A stretch of DNA of 37,183 bases from Acidobacteriota bacterium (GTDB taxonomy: Bacteria > Acidobacteriota > Holophagae > Holophagales > Holophagaceae). The stretch is taken from contig BJFQ01000011.1 in assembly GCA_014189895.1 (NCBI GenBank), positions 1 through 37,183 on the forward strand. The letters are read 5' to 3'. Of this stretch, positions 8,356 to 16,869 are shown piece by piece (position 1 is the first letter of the stretch; every line of letters starts with the position of its first letter). The notes beneath the pieces were generated by a model, which saw only the letters and a list, made by a program, of their open reading frames with translations, searched no databases and was not told the origin of the DNA. The position numbers were made by a program, and so were the translations under genes.

Positions 8356-10050
8356 TTAGGAGGTCAGGGGGATCTGTCGTCCCGATCCAAATGCTTTAGG
8401 GCTGACTTTAAGACTAAACGGCATTTGTTTGCGTTTAAATTCAGAGTGCCTGAGCAACATTTGGGTGCGTTTGATTTTTTCGCTCATCTGGGGGAAACCA
8501 AGTTGCGAACCATTGAGATTTTCTTCAATCAAATGAAAGGGGATGTTTGATTCAAGATGCATCGAAAGAATAAGATCGAGCTCTCGATAAGGCATTAGAG
8601 CTTCTTCGTCGGTTTGATTCAGACTGAGCTCGGCTGAAGGCGGCCTTGCGATGATCTCGGCCAGCACCTCGTCGGTCATGGCTTGTGCTAGATCGAAGAC
8701 TCTAGACTTTAAACAATCTCCAAGGGGGCTTAAAATACCAACGGTATCCCCGTAAAGCGTACAATAACCCACGGCAGCTTCGCTTTTATTGGCAGTATTG
8801 ATCACGGCGATCTTTTCCGTACCAAGAAGCTTATGCACCGCAGGTTCAGTCGTGAGTGCCATGAGAATCTGTCCCCGTATACGACTTTGCAAGTTTTCAT
8901 GGGTCCTCGGAGCGAGGGGTGTTCCCGTCTGAGTCCGTATCGCCTTTTCGAGGGAAGCATGGGGCTCGGTGATTGAAATCATACGAAGTTCAATTCCTAA
9001 TTTTTTACATTGCTGTTCCGCTAGCCTGATACTTTCACTGGAGGTAACCAACGAAGGAAGCGCTACGCCTAAAACCTTACTGGAACCCAAGGCTTCTCGG
9101 GCGAGCGTTGCAACGACTGCGCTATCGAGACCGCCACTCATGCCAACAATCGCACCTTCAACTCCTTGCTTGTGAAAGTTGTCGCGAATACCCGTGACCA
9201 AAGCTTTCCGGAGCCAATGCATATCTTCAAGTACCGTCCAAGCATGACCATTCTTTTGGGTATCCACCCACACCAACCCTTCCTGGAAGGCCGGGGCTCC
9301 CTGCCATTGGCCCTTTGCGGAAGCCATTCCCGATGAGCCATCATAGATCAAAGAGGAATCAGCCCCTACTCGAGAAGCAAAAACGATCGGTATTTTATAA
9401 TGCTGGGCCTGATCTAAAAGTATTTTTTTTCGCTGCTCTGCTTTTGAGAGCCCAATACCCATATAAGGTTTGGGAGGAGACCAAGCTCCCAAATTAGCAG
9501 GACTTACTGAAGCATTGATAAGAATCGAAGCCCCTTGTTTTACGAGATCTTCGATAGGATTTAATGCATATCGAATACTTCCCTGCCCCCAAGGATTGGC
9601 CCAAAGGTCTTCGCAGATCGAGAGACCTATCTGCTCTCCCCCAAAAGGAATGAGGGGCTGAGGGGAAGGATCGGGTTCAAACCACCGATGCTCGTCAAAA
9701 ACATCATAAGTAGGAAGGACTCGCTTACGAATACGATATTGAACTTGTCCTTCCGCGCACCACCAAAGTTCATTCCAAAGTCGACCACTCGGGGCTGGGC
9801 TGACGGTTCCCAAGAGCAGAGGGGTTGAACCCGTAAGCCGAACGAGTCGCTCCGATTCAGCCTGTATGCGGTAACGGACTACAGGATCCCATAGGGTGTC
9901 GTTAGGAATGTATCCCGCAATATGCATCTCGGGCGTTAAGACGAGTTGCGCTCCTTCAGCCACGGCTTCTTGGTATCTCTGCTCAATCACCGAACTATTA
10001 AATTCAGGATTTGCGAGTCTTGGGTTTATCTGGAGGATCGCAATCTTCAC
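8356..10050 (-). CDS. nadE: glutamine-dependent NAD+ synthetase
   Basis: This 564-residue cytoplasmic enzyme makes NAD+ from deamido-NAD+, ATP and glutamine, the last step of NAD synthesis. The N-terminal nitrilase-fold glutaminase has its catalytic triad in view: E41 (LTPEMHIAGY), K109 (RIRKRVLPTYDVF) and C146 (LSICEDLW). The C-terminal synthetase domain carries the ATP-pyrophosphatase P-loop GMSGGLDSAVVATLA near residue 305, and later TANKSEAAVGY, a family motif. Two-domain length is normal, so it uses glutamine and not only free ammonia. The start appears to be GTG with AAGG very close upstream. The gene upstream on the same strand ends 63 bases before it, so co-transcription is possible. 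Confidence 0.96.
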   Translation of the reverse strand: MKIAILQINPRLANPEFNSSVIEQRYQEAVAEGAQLVLTPEMHIAGYIPNDTLWDPVVRYRIQAESERLVRLTGSTPLLLGTVSPAPSGRLWNELWWCAEGQVQYRIRKRVLPTYDVFDEHRWFEPDPSPQPLIPFGGEQIGLSICEDLWANPWGQGSIRYALNPIEDLVKQGASILINASVSPANLGAWSPPKPYMGIGLSKAEQRKKILLDQAQHYKIPIVFASRVGADSSLIYDGSSGMASAKGQWQGAPAFQEGLVWVDTQKNGHAWTVLEDMHWLRKALVTGIRDNFHKQGVEGAIVGMSGGLDSAVVATLAREALGSSKVLGVALPSLVTSSESIRLAEQQCKKLGIELRMISITEPHASLEKAIRTQTGTPLAPRTHENLQSRIRGQILMALTTEPAVHKLLGTEKIAVINTANKSEAAVGYCTLYGDTVGILSPLGDCLKSRVFDLAQAMTDEVLAEIIARPPSAELSLNQTDEEALMPYRELDLILSMHLESNIPFHLIEENLNGSQLGFPQMSEKIKRTQMLLRHSEFKRKQMPFSLKVSPKAFGSGRQIPLTS

Positions 10051-10113
10051 ACCTTAAGGATATTCTCTTTGGTGTTTCGTCGAAAGCGATCGTTTACGGG
10101 GCCTTTATTTGGG

Positions 10114-11754
10114 CTAATACTCGTTCACTAACTCTTTAGGATTGACTTGTTTTTCAAAAGGCATAAAGGGGTCTGCACCGAAAGACTGAGCTATCCACTC
10201 GGCTACCCGAATGCCATCGACAGCCGCTGACGTAATACCGCCCGCAAAGCCCGCTCCCTCGCCACAGGGATAGAGATGGGGATGGCTGATGGATTGGCCC
10301 TGCGCATCGCGAAGCAATTGGATCGGGCTTGAGGTCCGACTTTCGAGGGCAATTAGGATCGCCTGAGAGGATGTGTAGCCGTGGATTTTTTTATCAAAGG
10401 TGGGAAGGGATTGACGGATCTGATCCTCAACAAAAGGGGGGAGACACTGAGTAATATCTGCAGGAACAGTGAAGGGTTGAAAACTCGATGCGGGGAGCTT
10501 TCCTGATGGCTTTCGCGATATAAAATCTTGAACGCTCATTGCGGGAGCTCCATAGGTTTCCTGGGCTGATTGGAAAGCTTTATGCTCCCAAAATCTTTGA
10601 AAATACATTCCCCCTAAGAGATGTTCACTTCCAAAATCCGAAGTGTTTACCTTAGCTACCAAACCTGAATTTGCAAAACCAGAATCACGAGCTTCATTAC
10701 TCATCCCGTTGACAACACAGGCTCCTTCTTCCGAGGTGCACTGTGTCACCTCTCCGCCAGGACACATGCAAAAACTATAGGTCGCTCGATTTAGGCCTAG
10801 ATTACAAACTAATTTGTAATCGGCCGGCGGGAGACTCGGGTGGCCTCGGTTCGGGCCATACTGTGCTTTATCAATTAAGTCTTGAGGGTGTTCAATACGA
10901 ACGCCCATGGCGAAAGGTTTTTGTTTCATCGCGACACCCCGGTGATGGAGCATCTCAAAAGTATCTCGAGCACTGTGTCCGGGGGCCAAAACCAGAGCAT
11001 CGCAAGGAATTACTTCCCCGTTTTCAAGAATAGCTCCAGTAACTTTTCCTTGAGTCACTTCAAGATCAACGAGTTTGGCATTCCAACGATAAGAGGCTCC
11101 TCGTTTTTCTGCATCTTTCCTTATGAGGACTGAGCATTTTCGAATGACGTCGGTCCCGACGTGCGGCTTTGCGAGATAAGCAATCCGAGGATGAGCGCCG
11201 TAGCGTACGAAAGTATCAATTACATAACGAGTTGCTGGATGACCAATTCGAGTCGTCAGCTTTCCATCGCTGAAAGTACCTGCCCCTCCCTCGCCAAATT
11301 GAGCATTCGCATTAGGCTTCAACTGAGCCTCTTTCCAAAGCGCATTGATGCCTGCAACTCTGTCGCTCATACTGGGACCCCGCTCCAAGATGATGGGTTG
11401 TAAACCATAATCGAGACAGCGGAGAGCGCAAAAGGTACCGGCCGGTCCACTCCCCACAATCACGACTCGCCCTTTTTGACTCAGGGGGTTGACGAGAAAC
11501 GGCAAACTAGGTGTAGCGAGTGTGAGTTGAACTCCTGGAGGAACAAATTCCTGAGGAACCTCTGAATCACTGTCAAAAGAGAGCGCGACGAGAAACCGAA
11601 TCGACCCCTTATGACGGGCGTCCAAACTTCGTCTTTCTAGACGAATGTAGCTAAAGTCCGTCTCGGGTAACCCTAGGGTATCGCTGAGAACTCGGCTTAG
11701 CGACCAAGCTTCACGTCCAATAGGTAGGGGTAGGTTTGAGAGTAGGTATCTCAT
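10114..11754 (-). CDS. FAD-dependent dehydrogenase (COG2509-type)
   Basis: This 546-residue flavoprotein belongs to a widespread but poorly characterised family of FAD-dependent dehydrogenases. After an N-terminal domain of about 90 residues (LPLPIG, SLDARHKGSIRF) comes the dinucleotide-binding motif VVIVGSGPAGTFCALR (glycines around 101-106). The family signatures GAGTFSDGKLTTR and SFCMCPGGEV follow, then VVNGMSNEARDSG and a C-terminal FAD-contacting GEGAGFAGGITSAAVDG. Substrate and partner are unknown. The start at 11754 is chosen because GGAG lies just upstream and the family begins there; an in-frame TTG at 11784 is possible. It may form an operon with nadE, which follows it. Confidence 0.85.
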   Translation of the reverse strand: MRYLLSNLPLPIGREAWSLSRVLSDTLGLPETDFSYIRLERRSLDARHKGSIRFLVALSFDSDSEVPQEFVPPGVQLTLATPSLPFLVNPLSQKGRVVIVGSGPAGTFCALRCLDYGLQPIILERGPSMSDRVAGINALWKEAQLKPNANAQFGEGGAGTFSDGKLTTRIGHPATRYVIDTFVRYGAHPRIAYLAKPHVGTDVIRKCSVLIRKDAEKRGASYRWNAKLVDLEVTQGKVTGAILENGEVIPCDALVLAPGHSARDTFEMLHHRGVAMKQKPFAMGVRIEHPQDLIDKAQYGPNRGHPSLPPADYKLVCNLGLNRATYSFCMCPGGEVTQCTSEEGACVVNGMSNEARDSGFANSGLVAKVNTSDFGSEHLLGGMYFQRFWEHKAFQSAQETYGAPAMSVQDFISRKPSGKLPASSFQPFTVPADITQCLPPFVEDQIRQSLPTFDKKIHGYTSSQAILIALESRTSSPIQLLRDAQGQSISHPHLYPCGEGAGFAGGITSAAVDGIRVAEWIAQSFGADPFMPFEKQVNPKELVNEY

Positions 11755-11881
11755 GAACTCCGGCGAGGGGGACAAGATGTCCAAAGCCTTACCTTACATT
11801 TTATCTTAACTTACGTATTTCTAGATTTTTATCTCTACGCCTTATCCTGAACACTCCTTATCCTTAGATTGGGGGCTTTTC

Positions 11882-12799
11882 ATGAATGACTTTAATGGCA
11901 AACACATCATCGTAGCGGGAGGGACTGGACTCGTAGGCACTCAACTATGCCAAGAACTCCTAAGAAGTGGATACCAAGTCTCCATTCTTTCGCGTCGCGA
12001 AGGAACTACCCGAGAGGGAATTCCTCTTCTCCCATGGTCTTCCCTGGATCAAGTCATCACTTCTGCCTATGCAGTCATTAATCTAGCGGGTGAAGGGATT
12101 GCTGATAAACGGTGGAGTCCTCAGCGAAAAGATGCCATTCTTTCCAGTCGAACCGATACAACCGCCCGTTTGGTGCAAGCATATGGTCAAGCGGGCGATC
12201 GTCGCCCCGGTATTTTAGTCAACGCAAGTGCGATTGGTATTTACGGATCTCACGACGGAAGTCCAGTCGATGAGAAAAGCGGGGTTGGCGAAGGATTTCT
12301 TTCAGAAGTCTGCCAGGCCTGGGAGGCGGCAGCTAATCCAGTATCAACACTCGGCGTGCGATTAGCCAAAGTGCGCATTGGAATTGTTCTTGCGCGTTCC
12401 GGTGGAGCTCTACCTAAGATGAGTTTGCCAGTTCGATTCTTCCAGGGTGCAAAATTAGGAGATGGCCAACAGGGCTTTAGTTGGATTCATATTGACGATT
12501 TGGTTTCTATCCTGATCCACTGTATTGAAAATGATCAATACCAAGGAGTACTCAACGCAACTTCCCCTTTTCCCACGACCAATGAGACGTTCACTCGGCT
12601 CTTAGGTAAGCAATTACGACGCCCCATTCTACCGGTTCCTGCGTTTGTGACACGTTTGGCCTTGAATCTTCTAATGGGAGAAATGGCTGATGCGATGCTT
12701 CTCAAGGGGGCTTTTGTATACCCGAAAACACTCCAAGGCCTAGGATTCAAATTTAAATTTCAAAGGCCTGAGGCTGCCTTGAAGGACCTCCTAGGATGA
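11882..12799 (+). CDS. TIGR01777-family NAD-dependent epimerase/dehydratase-like protein
   Basis: This 305-residue member of the extended short-chain dehydrogenase family resembles E. coli YfcH. The N-terminal nucleotide-binding motif IIVAGGTGLVGTQL is intact. The family segments NASAIGIYG, GEGFLSEVCQAWE, RIGIVLARSGGALPKM and FSWIHIDDLV follow in order, with a C-terminal DUF1731-like tail (PKTLQGLGFKFKF). The biochemical function of the family is not established. A GGGGG run six bases before the ATG can serve as ribosome site. It overlaps the next gene by four bases (ATGA), so the two are translationally coupled, a pairing with SRPBCC proteins known for this family. Confidence 0.9.
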   Translation: MNDFNGKHIIVAGGTGLVGTQLCQELLRSGYQVSILSRREGTTREGIPLLPWSSLDQVITSAYAVINLAGEGIADKRWSPQRKDAILSSRTDTTARLVQAYGQAGDRRPGILVNASAIGIYGSHDGSPVDEKSGVGEGFLSEVCQAWEAAANPVSTLGVRLAKVRIGIVLARSGGALPKMSLPVRFFQGAKLGDGQQGFSWIHIDDLVSILIHCIENDQYQGVLNATSPFPTTNETFTRLLGKQLRRPILPVPAFVTRLALNLLMGEMADAMLLKGAFVYPKTLQGLGFKFKFQRPEAALKDLLG

Positions 12800-13251
12800 G
12801 GGAGTACATTCTCGAGCGTACTCAGATCATTCCTCAATCGCGCGAAACTGTTTTTGGCTTTTTTAGTGACCCAAGAAATTTAGAATTAATCACACCCCCT
12901 TGGTTGCATTTCAAAATCCTTACGAACCCTTTACCCCAAGGCGCTGGTTCCATCTTTGATTACACGCTGAGAGTCCGAGGAATCCCCATTCGGTGGCGAA
13001 CACTCATCGAGGAATTTGTGACCAATGAATATTTTATAGATCGTCAAATTCGTGGGCCCTACCAGCTATGGCACCACACCCATACATTCAAAACATTACC
13101 GGACGGGTCAACAGAAATGAAAGACCGAGTTCGATACATAATTGGATGGGGTTTCTTGGGGACATTGGCCCACGCCCTCTGGGTTCAGCGAGACCTTCAG
13201 GCGATATTTGATTACCGCTACCAAGTCATCGAAACCCACTTTAGGCGTTAG
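12796..13251 (+). CDS. SRPBCC-family lipid/ligand-binding protein
   Basis: This 151-residue protein has the polyketide cyclase/START-like helix-grip fold. Family features are the N-terminal strand YILERTQIIPQSRETVF, the helix FFSDPRNLELITPPWL, and the later strands WRTLIEEFV and MKDRVRYIIGWGFLG. Such proteins hold a hydrophobic ligand, and the ligand here is unknown. The ATG overlaps the stop of the preceding epimerase-like gene, so they are almost certainly one operon and may act together. Its TAG shares bases with the TAA of miaB on the opposite strand (TTAG, 13248-13251). Confidence 0.85.
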   Translation: MREYILERTQIIPQSRETVFGFFSDPRNLELITPPWLHFKILTNPLPQGAGSIFDYTLRVRGIPIRWRTLIEEFVTNEYFIDRQIRGPYQLWHHTHTFKTLPDGSTEMKDRVRYIIGWGFLGTLAHALWVQRDLQAIFDYRYQVIETHFRR

Positions 13252-14558
13252 ACGAGCTCCGCCGCCAAGAAATGGGGGCTGGCTCCATGTATGCGGGCCG
13301 AAATCAATTGACCCATTTGAGGCCGTCGACCAACCTTCCCTTGAAGGTGTAGGGTCTTTGAACTACCCGTCCGTGCGATCCAGAAACCTTCATCATTTAG
13401 GATCGGGTTTTCGATACGAGCATCTACTGTTTTACCAATCATGTTTTGATTATCTAAAAGAGTCCAATGCGCTTGGCGGGACTGAAGTCTCATTAGGCGC
13501 TCTTGTTTGACTTCGGCCGGCAAGTCATCTTTGAGGCGGACTGCTGCTGTTCCTGGCCGGAGAGAATAAATAAAAGAAAAAGAAGTTTCGAACTGTACTT
13601 GGTCGAGCAATTCCAGCGTCTTTTGAAAATCAGCTTCAGACTCACCTGGAAACCCAACAATAAAATCAGTACTGAGACAAAGACTGGAGCGACCAGAGCC
13701 AAGATAAGCAAGACGCTCAAGATACTCTTCGATGGTATATTCGCGAAGCATCCTTTTGAGGACGGCATTAGATCCACTCTGTACAGGCAAATGTAAAAAG
13801 GGGGCGATCTTAGGATTGGATACAATTTCGCAGGCTAATTCCTTCGTGAAGTTCATCGGATGGGATGTGGTGAACCGAAGCCACTCAAGGCCGTCCACGG
13901 CACTTACTTTTTGGAGTAATTCGGTAAAATTACATCCTCCCTGAAACGAATTCACGTTTTGTCCCAAGAGTTCAATCTCGCAATAACCTTCATCGACTAA
14001 ACGCTTCACTTCGTCAACAATCGATTGAAAGGGTCGGCTTCTTTCGATACCTCGAGTTCGTGGAACAATGCAGTAGGTACAAGCATGATTACAGCCCTCG
14101 ATGATAGTCACCAGAGCTTTCGCCGTCGGTTTTCGTTTAGCCATCTCTGTGGGGAAGAGATGATTATCTGGATACTCTCCGACATCAATCCCTCTTTCGC
14201 CGTCTATTTGCGCTTGGGCCAGTACTTCGGGGAGCTTTCCAAGGGCCATCGTGCCCAAAACAAAATCGATCTGTGGGGCGCGTGTGAATAAATGAGCCTG
14301 TTCCTGCTGGGCCAAACAGCCCGTTACACCGATGGTCAGGGGTCGTTGTAACTTTTCTTTTTTTAATCTCCCTAGCTCAGAAAATACTTTGTGTACCGCT
14401 TTTTCACGTATAGAGCAGGTATTCAAGAGAACAATATCAGCTTCTTTACTGGAACGAACCTCTTCGTATCCATCTCGGAGCATGAGTCCAGTTAGTTTTT
14501 CTCCGTCGTGGTCATTCATCTGGCAGCCCCATGTTTGAATGAAGAATTTTTTAGTCAT
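13248..14558 (-). CDS. miaB: tRNA-2-methylthio-N6-dimethylallyladenosine synthase MiaB
   Basis: This 436-residue radical-SAM methylthiotransferase adds the methylthio group to i6A at position 37 of tRNAs reading codons that begin with U. The first iron-sulfur cluster is bound by C12 (QTWGCQMND), C48 (NTCSIREKA) and C81 (GVTGCLAQ). The radical-SAM cluster uses C156, C160 and C163 (GCNHACTYC). ELLGQNVNSF is typical of MiaB, and a C-terminal TRAM RNA-binding domain fills about residues 370-436. Length is normal. Its start overlaps the end of a small membrane protein gene by eight bases, which suggests one operon. Confidence 0.97.
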   Translation of the reverse strand: MTKKFFIQTWGCQMNDHDGEKLTGLMLRDGYEEVRSSKEADIVLLNTCSIREKAVHKVFSELGRLKKEKLQRPLTIGVTGCLAQQEQAHLFTRAPQIDFVLGTMALGKLPEVLAQAQIDGERGIDVGEYPDNHLFPTEMAKRKPTAKALVTIIEGCNHACTYCIVPRTRGIERSRPFQSIVDEVKRLVDEGYCEIELLGQNVNSFQGGCNFTELLQKVSAVDGLEWLRFTTSHPMNFTKELACEIVSNPKIAPFLHLPVQSGSNAVLKRMLREYTIEEYLERLAYLGSGRSSLCLSTDFIVGFPGESEADFQKTLELLDQVQFETSFSFIYSLRPGTAAVRLKDDLPAEVKQERLMRLQSRQAHWTLLDNQNMIGKTVDARIENPILNDEGFWIARTGSSKTLHLQGKVGRRPQMGQLISARIHGASPHFLAAELV

Positions 14559-14760
14559 GGGGGGAACCCTGGGGAGGCTCTAATGAAATCTTTGCTTCAA
14601 AATAAGCCCTTATTTCATCGAGTTCCTGCTGTTTCATGGACTCTGACTCAAAACTGCATGACTCACGCGTGGGCTCTTCAGACGCCTGAAGCCCTCTCCA
14701 GATACCCTTACGGTTCTTGAGTACCCATATCAGAAGCACAATGCTTAGAACCCAATACAA
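14551..14760 (-). CDS. small single-pass membrane protein upstream of miaB
   Basis: This protein of about 69 residues matches no family I know. One hydrophobic helix (YWVLSIVLLIWVL) is followed by a basic KNRKG stop-transfer stretch and a polar, acidic tail ending EPPQGSPHD. That pattern predicts a membrane anchor with a short cytoplasmic tail. The likely start is a TTG at 14760 with GAGG six bases upstream; an in-frame TTG at 14778 would add six residues but has no ribosome site. Its stop overlaps the miaB ATG by eight bases (ATGACTAA), an arrangement expected for coupled translation. The overlap and the coherent helix support a real gene, but expression is not proven. Confidence 0.55.
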   Translation of the reverse strand: MYWVLSIVLLIWVLKNRKGIWRGLQASEEPTRESCSFESESMKQQELDEIRAYFEAKISLEPPQGSPHD

Positions 14761-14861
14761 AACGAACCTCGTCCTCAAGTTTAATGCAGGCCGACCTTTA
14801 TTCGTAAGTTAGAAGCAGGTATTCGGGTTTCCAAGGGCTAAAATTAGAGGTGACCATCTTT

Positions 14862-15425
14862 ATGAACCTCCCTAATTTCATCACCCTCTTAAGAGTTATT
14901 GCCATACCCTTCTTTGCCATCTCGCTTTGGTATGGACGCTTATGGCTGGCCTTATTTATTTTTATCGGGGCGGGTCTCACGGATCTCTTGGATGGGTGGA
15001 TTGCACGACGCTTCAATCAGCGATCTCGCGTTGGAGCCATCTTGGATCCCGCCGCTGACAAACTAATGATGCTCACCGCCTTCATCCTTATGTCGTTAGC
15101 TAGCAATATCGAAATTAGCTATCGCATTCCTGTCTGGGTGGCCATCTTGTCCATCAGCCGAGACATCATCATCGCAACCGTCTCTTTGATGTATTACATG
15201 AAAGAAGAATATTTGAACAAAACACCTTCTTTTATAGGTAAGTTTACAACCGGGTTCGAATTTGTGGCCATCAGCGTGGGACTCTTATTGAATACTGTAT
15301 CCCCACGTCCTTGGTTTAACGACTTGAATCTGTTAGTTTTCTATCTGGTCGCCATACTAGTTTTTTCGTCTGGCTTACATTACTTTTTTAGAGTCTTCGA
15401 GAACGACCTTCATCCTCCATCGTGA
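14862..15425 (+). CDS. pgsA: CDP-diacylglycerol--glycerol-3-phosphate 3-phosphatidyltransferase
   Basis: This 187-residue inner-membrane enzyme makes phosphatidylglycerol phosphate, the committed step to phosphatidylglycerol and cardiolipin. The CDP-alcohol phosphotransferase motif is complete: D44-G45, A48-R49, G58, D62 and D66 (DGWIAR, then GAILDPAAD). About five to six hydrophobic helices surround it. The ATG at 14862 is preceded by GAGGTGA at a workable distance. A GTG four codons upstream is in frame but lacks room for a ribosome site. It is followed closely by the pseudouridine synthase gene and is probably co-transcribed with it. Confidence 0.94.
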   Translation: MNLPNFITLLRVIAIPFFAISLWYGRLWLALFIFIGAGLTDLLDGWIARRFNQRSRVGAILDPAADKLMMLTAFILMSLASNIEISYRIPVWVAILSISRDIIIATVSLMYYMKEEYLNKTPSFIGKFTTGFEFVAISVGLLLNTVSPRPWFNDLNLLVFYLVAILVFSSGLHYFFRVFENDLHPPS

Positions 15426-15449
15426 TATCCAACAACCTTGAAAGACCCT

Positions 15450-16217
15450 ATGCCCTCTCGACCGTCGCGGACCGCTAAGAAGTTGCCTGGTAGCACACCG
15501 TCCGGTCAACCCGAACGCTTGCAAAAAATCATGGCTCAATCAGGCATTGCCTCTCGCCGTGCCTCGGAAACCTTGATTCTCGAAGGCCATGTTCAAGTGA
15601 ATGGCAAGACAGTCACAACATTAGGTGCAAAAGCCATTTTAGGTAAAGATAAAATTACCGTCAATTTTCAACCCCTACAAAAAGAAAAACACGTATATTT
15701 ACTTCTTAATAAGCCTAAAGGCTACGTCACCACACTTAAAGACCCTGAGGGAAAGCCGACCGTCGCAGCCCTCATTTCTGGAATCCAGGCGCGTGTGTAT
15801 CCCGTGGGGCGTTTAGACTTCAACTCTGAGGGACTACTGTTAATGACTAACGATGGAGATTTGGCGTATCAATTAACGGATCCCGATCATGAAATTCCCA
15901 AGATTTATATCGTCAAGGTTTACCGGACTCCAACCCCTGAGCAAATTAAGGAACTGAGCAATGGATTCAGGCTGGATGGACGGAAACTAAAACCATGTCG
16001 TATTGAATTACTGGATAAAGCGCTAAACCCCTGGCTTCGCGTTACTCTCACGGAAGGCAAGAATCAGCAAATTCGAAGAATGTTTGCGGCCGTGGGTCAT
16101 CCGGTGAGTAAGCTTAAGCGAATTCAGTTTGGCCCCATTAAGGATGATCGGCTAAAACCGGGTGAATGGCGGCCCTTGACAGCAGGCGAAATTAGAGCTC
16201 TCAAGAACTTAAATTAA
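15450..16217 (+). CDS. rluB: RluB/RsuA-family pseudouridine synthase
   Basis: This 255-residue enzyme isomerises a uridine in ribosomal RNA. An N-terminal S4 RNA-binding domain (ERLQKIMAQSGIASRRASE, about residues 22-70) precedes the catalytic domain. The catalytic aspartate is D123 in VGRLDFNSEGLLLMTND. The later family motif EGKNQQIRRMFAAVGHPV is present. By similarity the 23S rRNA-modifying RluB branch is most likely, but RluE/F or RsuA-like target choice cannot be settled from sequence alone. ATG 15450 is used; TTG at 15438 is the alternative, and neither has a strong ribosome site. Its stop codon shares bases with that of ribA (TTAA). Confidence 0.9.
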   Translation: MPSRPSRTAKKLPGSTPSGQPERLQKIMAQSGIASRRASETLILEGHVQVNGKTVTTLGAKAILGKDKITVNFQPLQKEKHVYLLLNKPKGYVTTLKDPEGKPTVAALISGIQARVYPVGRLDFNSEGLLLMTNDGDLAYQLTDPDHEIPKIYIVKVYRTPTPEQIKELSNGFRLDGRKLKPCRIELLDKALNPWLRVTLTEGKNQQIRRMFAAVGHPVSKLKRIQFGPIKDDRLKPGEWRPLTAGEIRALKNLN

Positions 16218-16858
16218 CGAGCATCCTCAATGAAATCGAGTAGGTGGCCGCTTTTTGTGGCCTTGACCTTCATGTAGTTGAGGTTTTCGGGATTCATTTT
16301 GAACTGATGGGGAATACGCTCTACGTCCATCCCGGATTCTTTAAGGGCAGCTATCTTCTTGGGATTATTGGTCATCAAGGAAACCCGCTGAATACCAAAG
16401 AACCTCAGGATTTCAACAGCTGCGTGATAGTCCCGAAGATCGTCAGGAAAGCCGAGGGCCAAATTCGCCTCTACAGTATCCAAACCTTGCTCCTGGAGTG
16501 CATACGCTTTAAGCTTATTCACTAAACCAATTCCTCGGCCCTCTTGACGGAGATAAATCACAATTCCATTTTTTTCACTGATGGCTTTAAGGCCAAGATT
16601 GAACTGCTGATTGCAGTCGCAACGGAGACTTCCTAAGACTTCACCTGTCCAACATTCACTATGAATGCGGATAAGAATCCTTTGTCGTGCGTCAATATCC
16701 CCATGGACGATTGCGAGATGATCTTGCGACGTCTTATGTTCAGAAAAAGCATAAACGGTAAAATTACCCGACTGCGTGGCCATATTGGCCTTAGCGATAA
16801 AAGGGACCGTCTCACTGGGTATGATTTTAAGTACTTGAGGTCTATTCGACATGAGCAC
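16214..16858 (-). CDS. ribA: GTP cyclohydrolase II
   Basis: This 214-residue cytoplasmic enzyme opens the imidazole ring of GTP, the first step of riboflavin synthesis. Zinc ligands C69, C80 and C82 are visible in HSECWTGEVLGSLRCDC. The catalytic segment YLRQEGRGIGLVNKLKAYALQ and the GTP-binding region TNNPKKIAALKESGMDVER are intact. It is a stand-alone RibA, not fused to RibB as in many bacteria. The start is GTG at 16858 with AAGGA upstream; ATG two codons later is also possible. It follows nrnA by 11 bases, so add-nrnA-ribA form one transcription unit. Confidence 0.96.
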   Translation of the reverse strand: MLMSNRPQVLKIIPSETVPFIAKANMATQSGNFTVYAFSEHKTSQDHLAIVHGDIDARQRILIRIHSECWTGEVLGSLRCDCNQQFNLGLKAISEKNGIVIYLRQEGRGIGLVNKLKAYALQEQGLDTVEANLALGFPDDLRDYHAAVEILRFFGIQRVSLMTNNPKKIAALKESGMDVERIPHQFKMNPENLNYMKVKATKSGHLLDFIEDAR

Positions 16859-16869
16859 TACGTCCTTGA

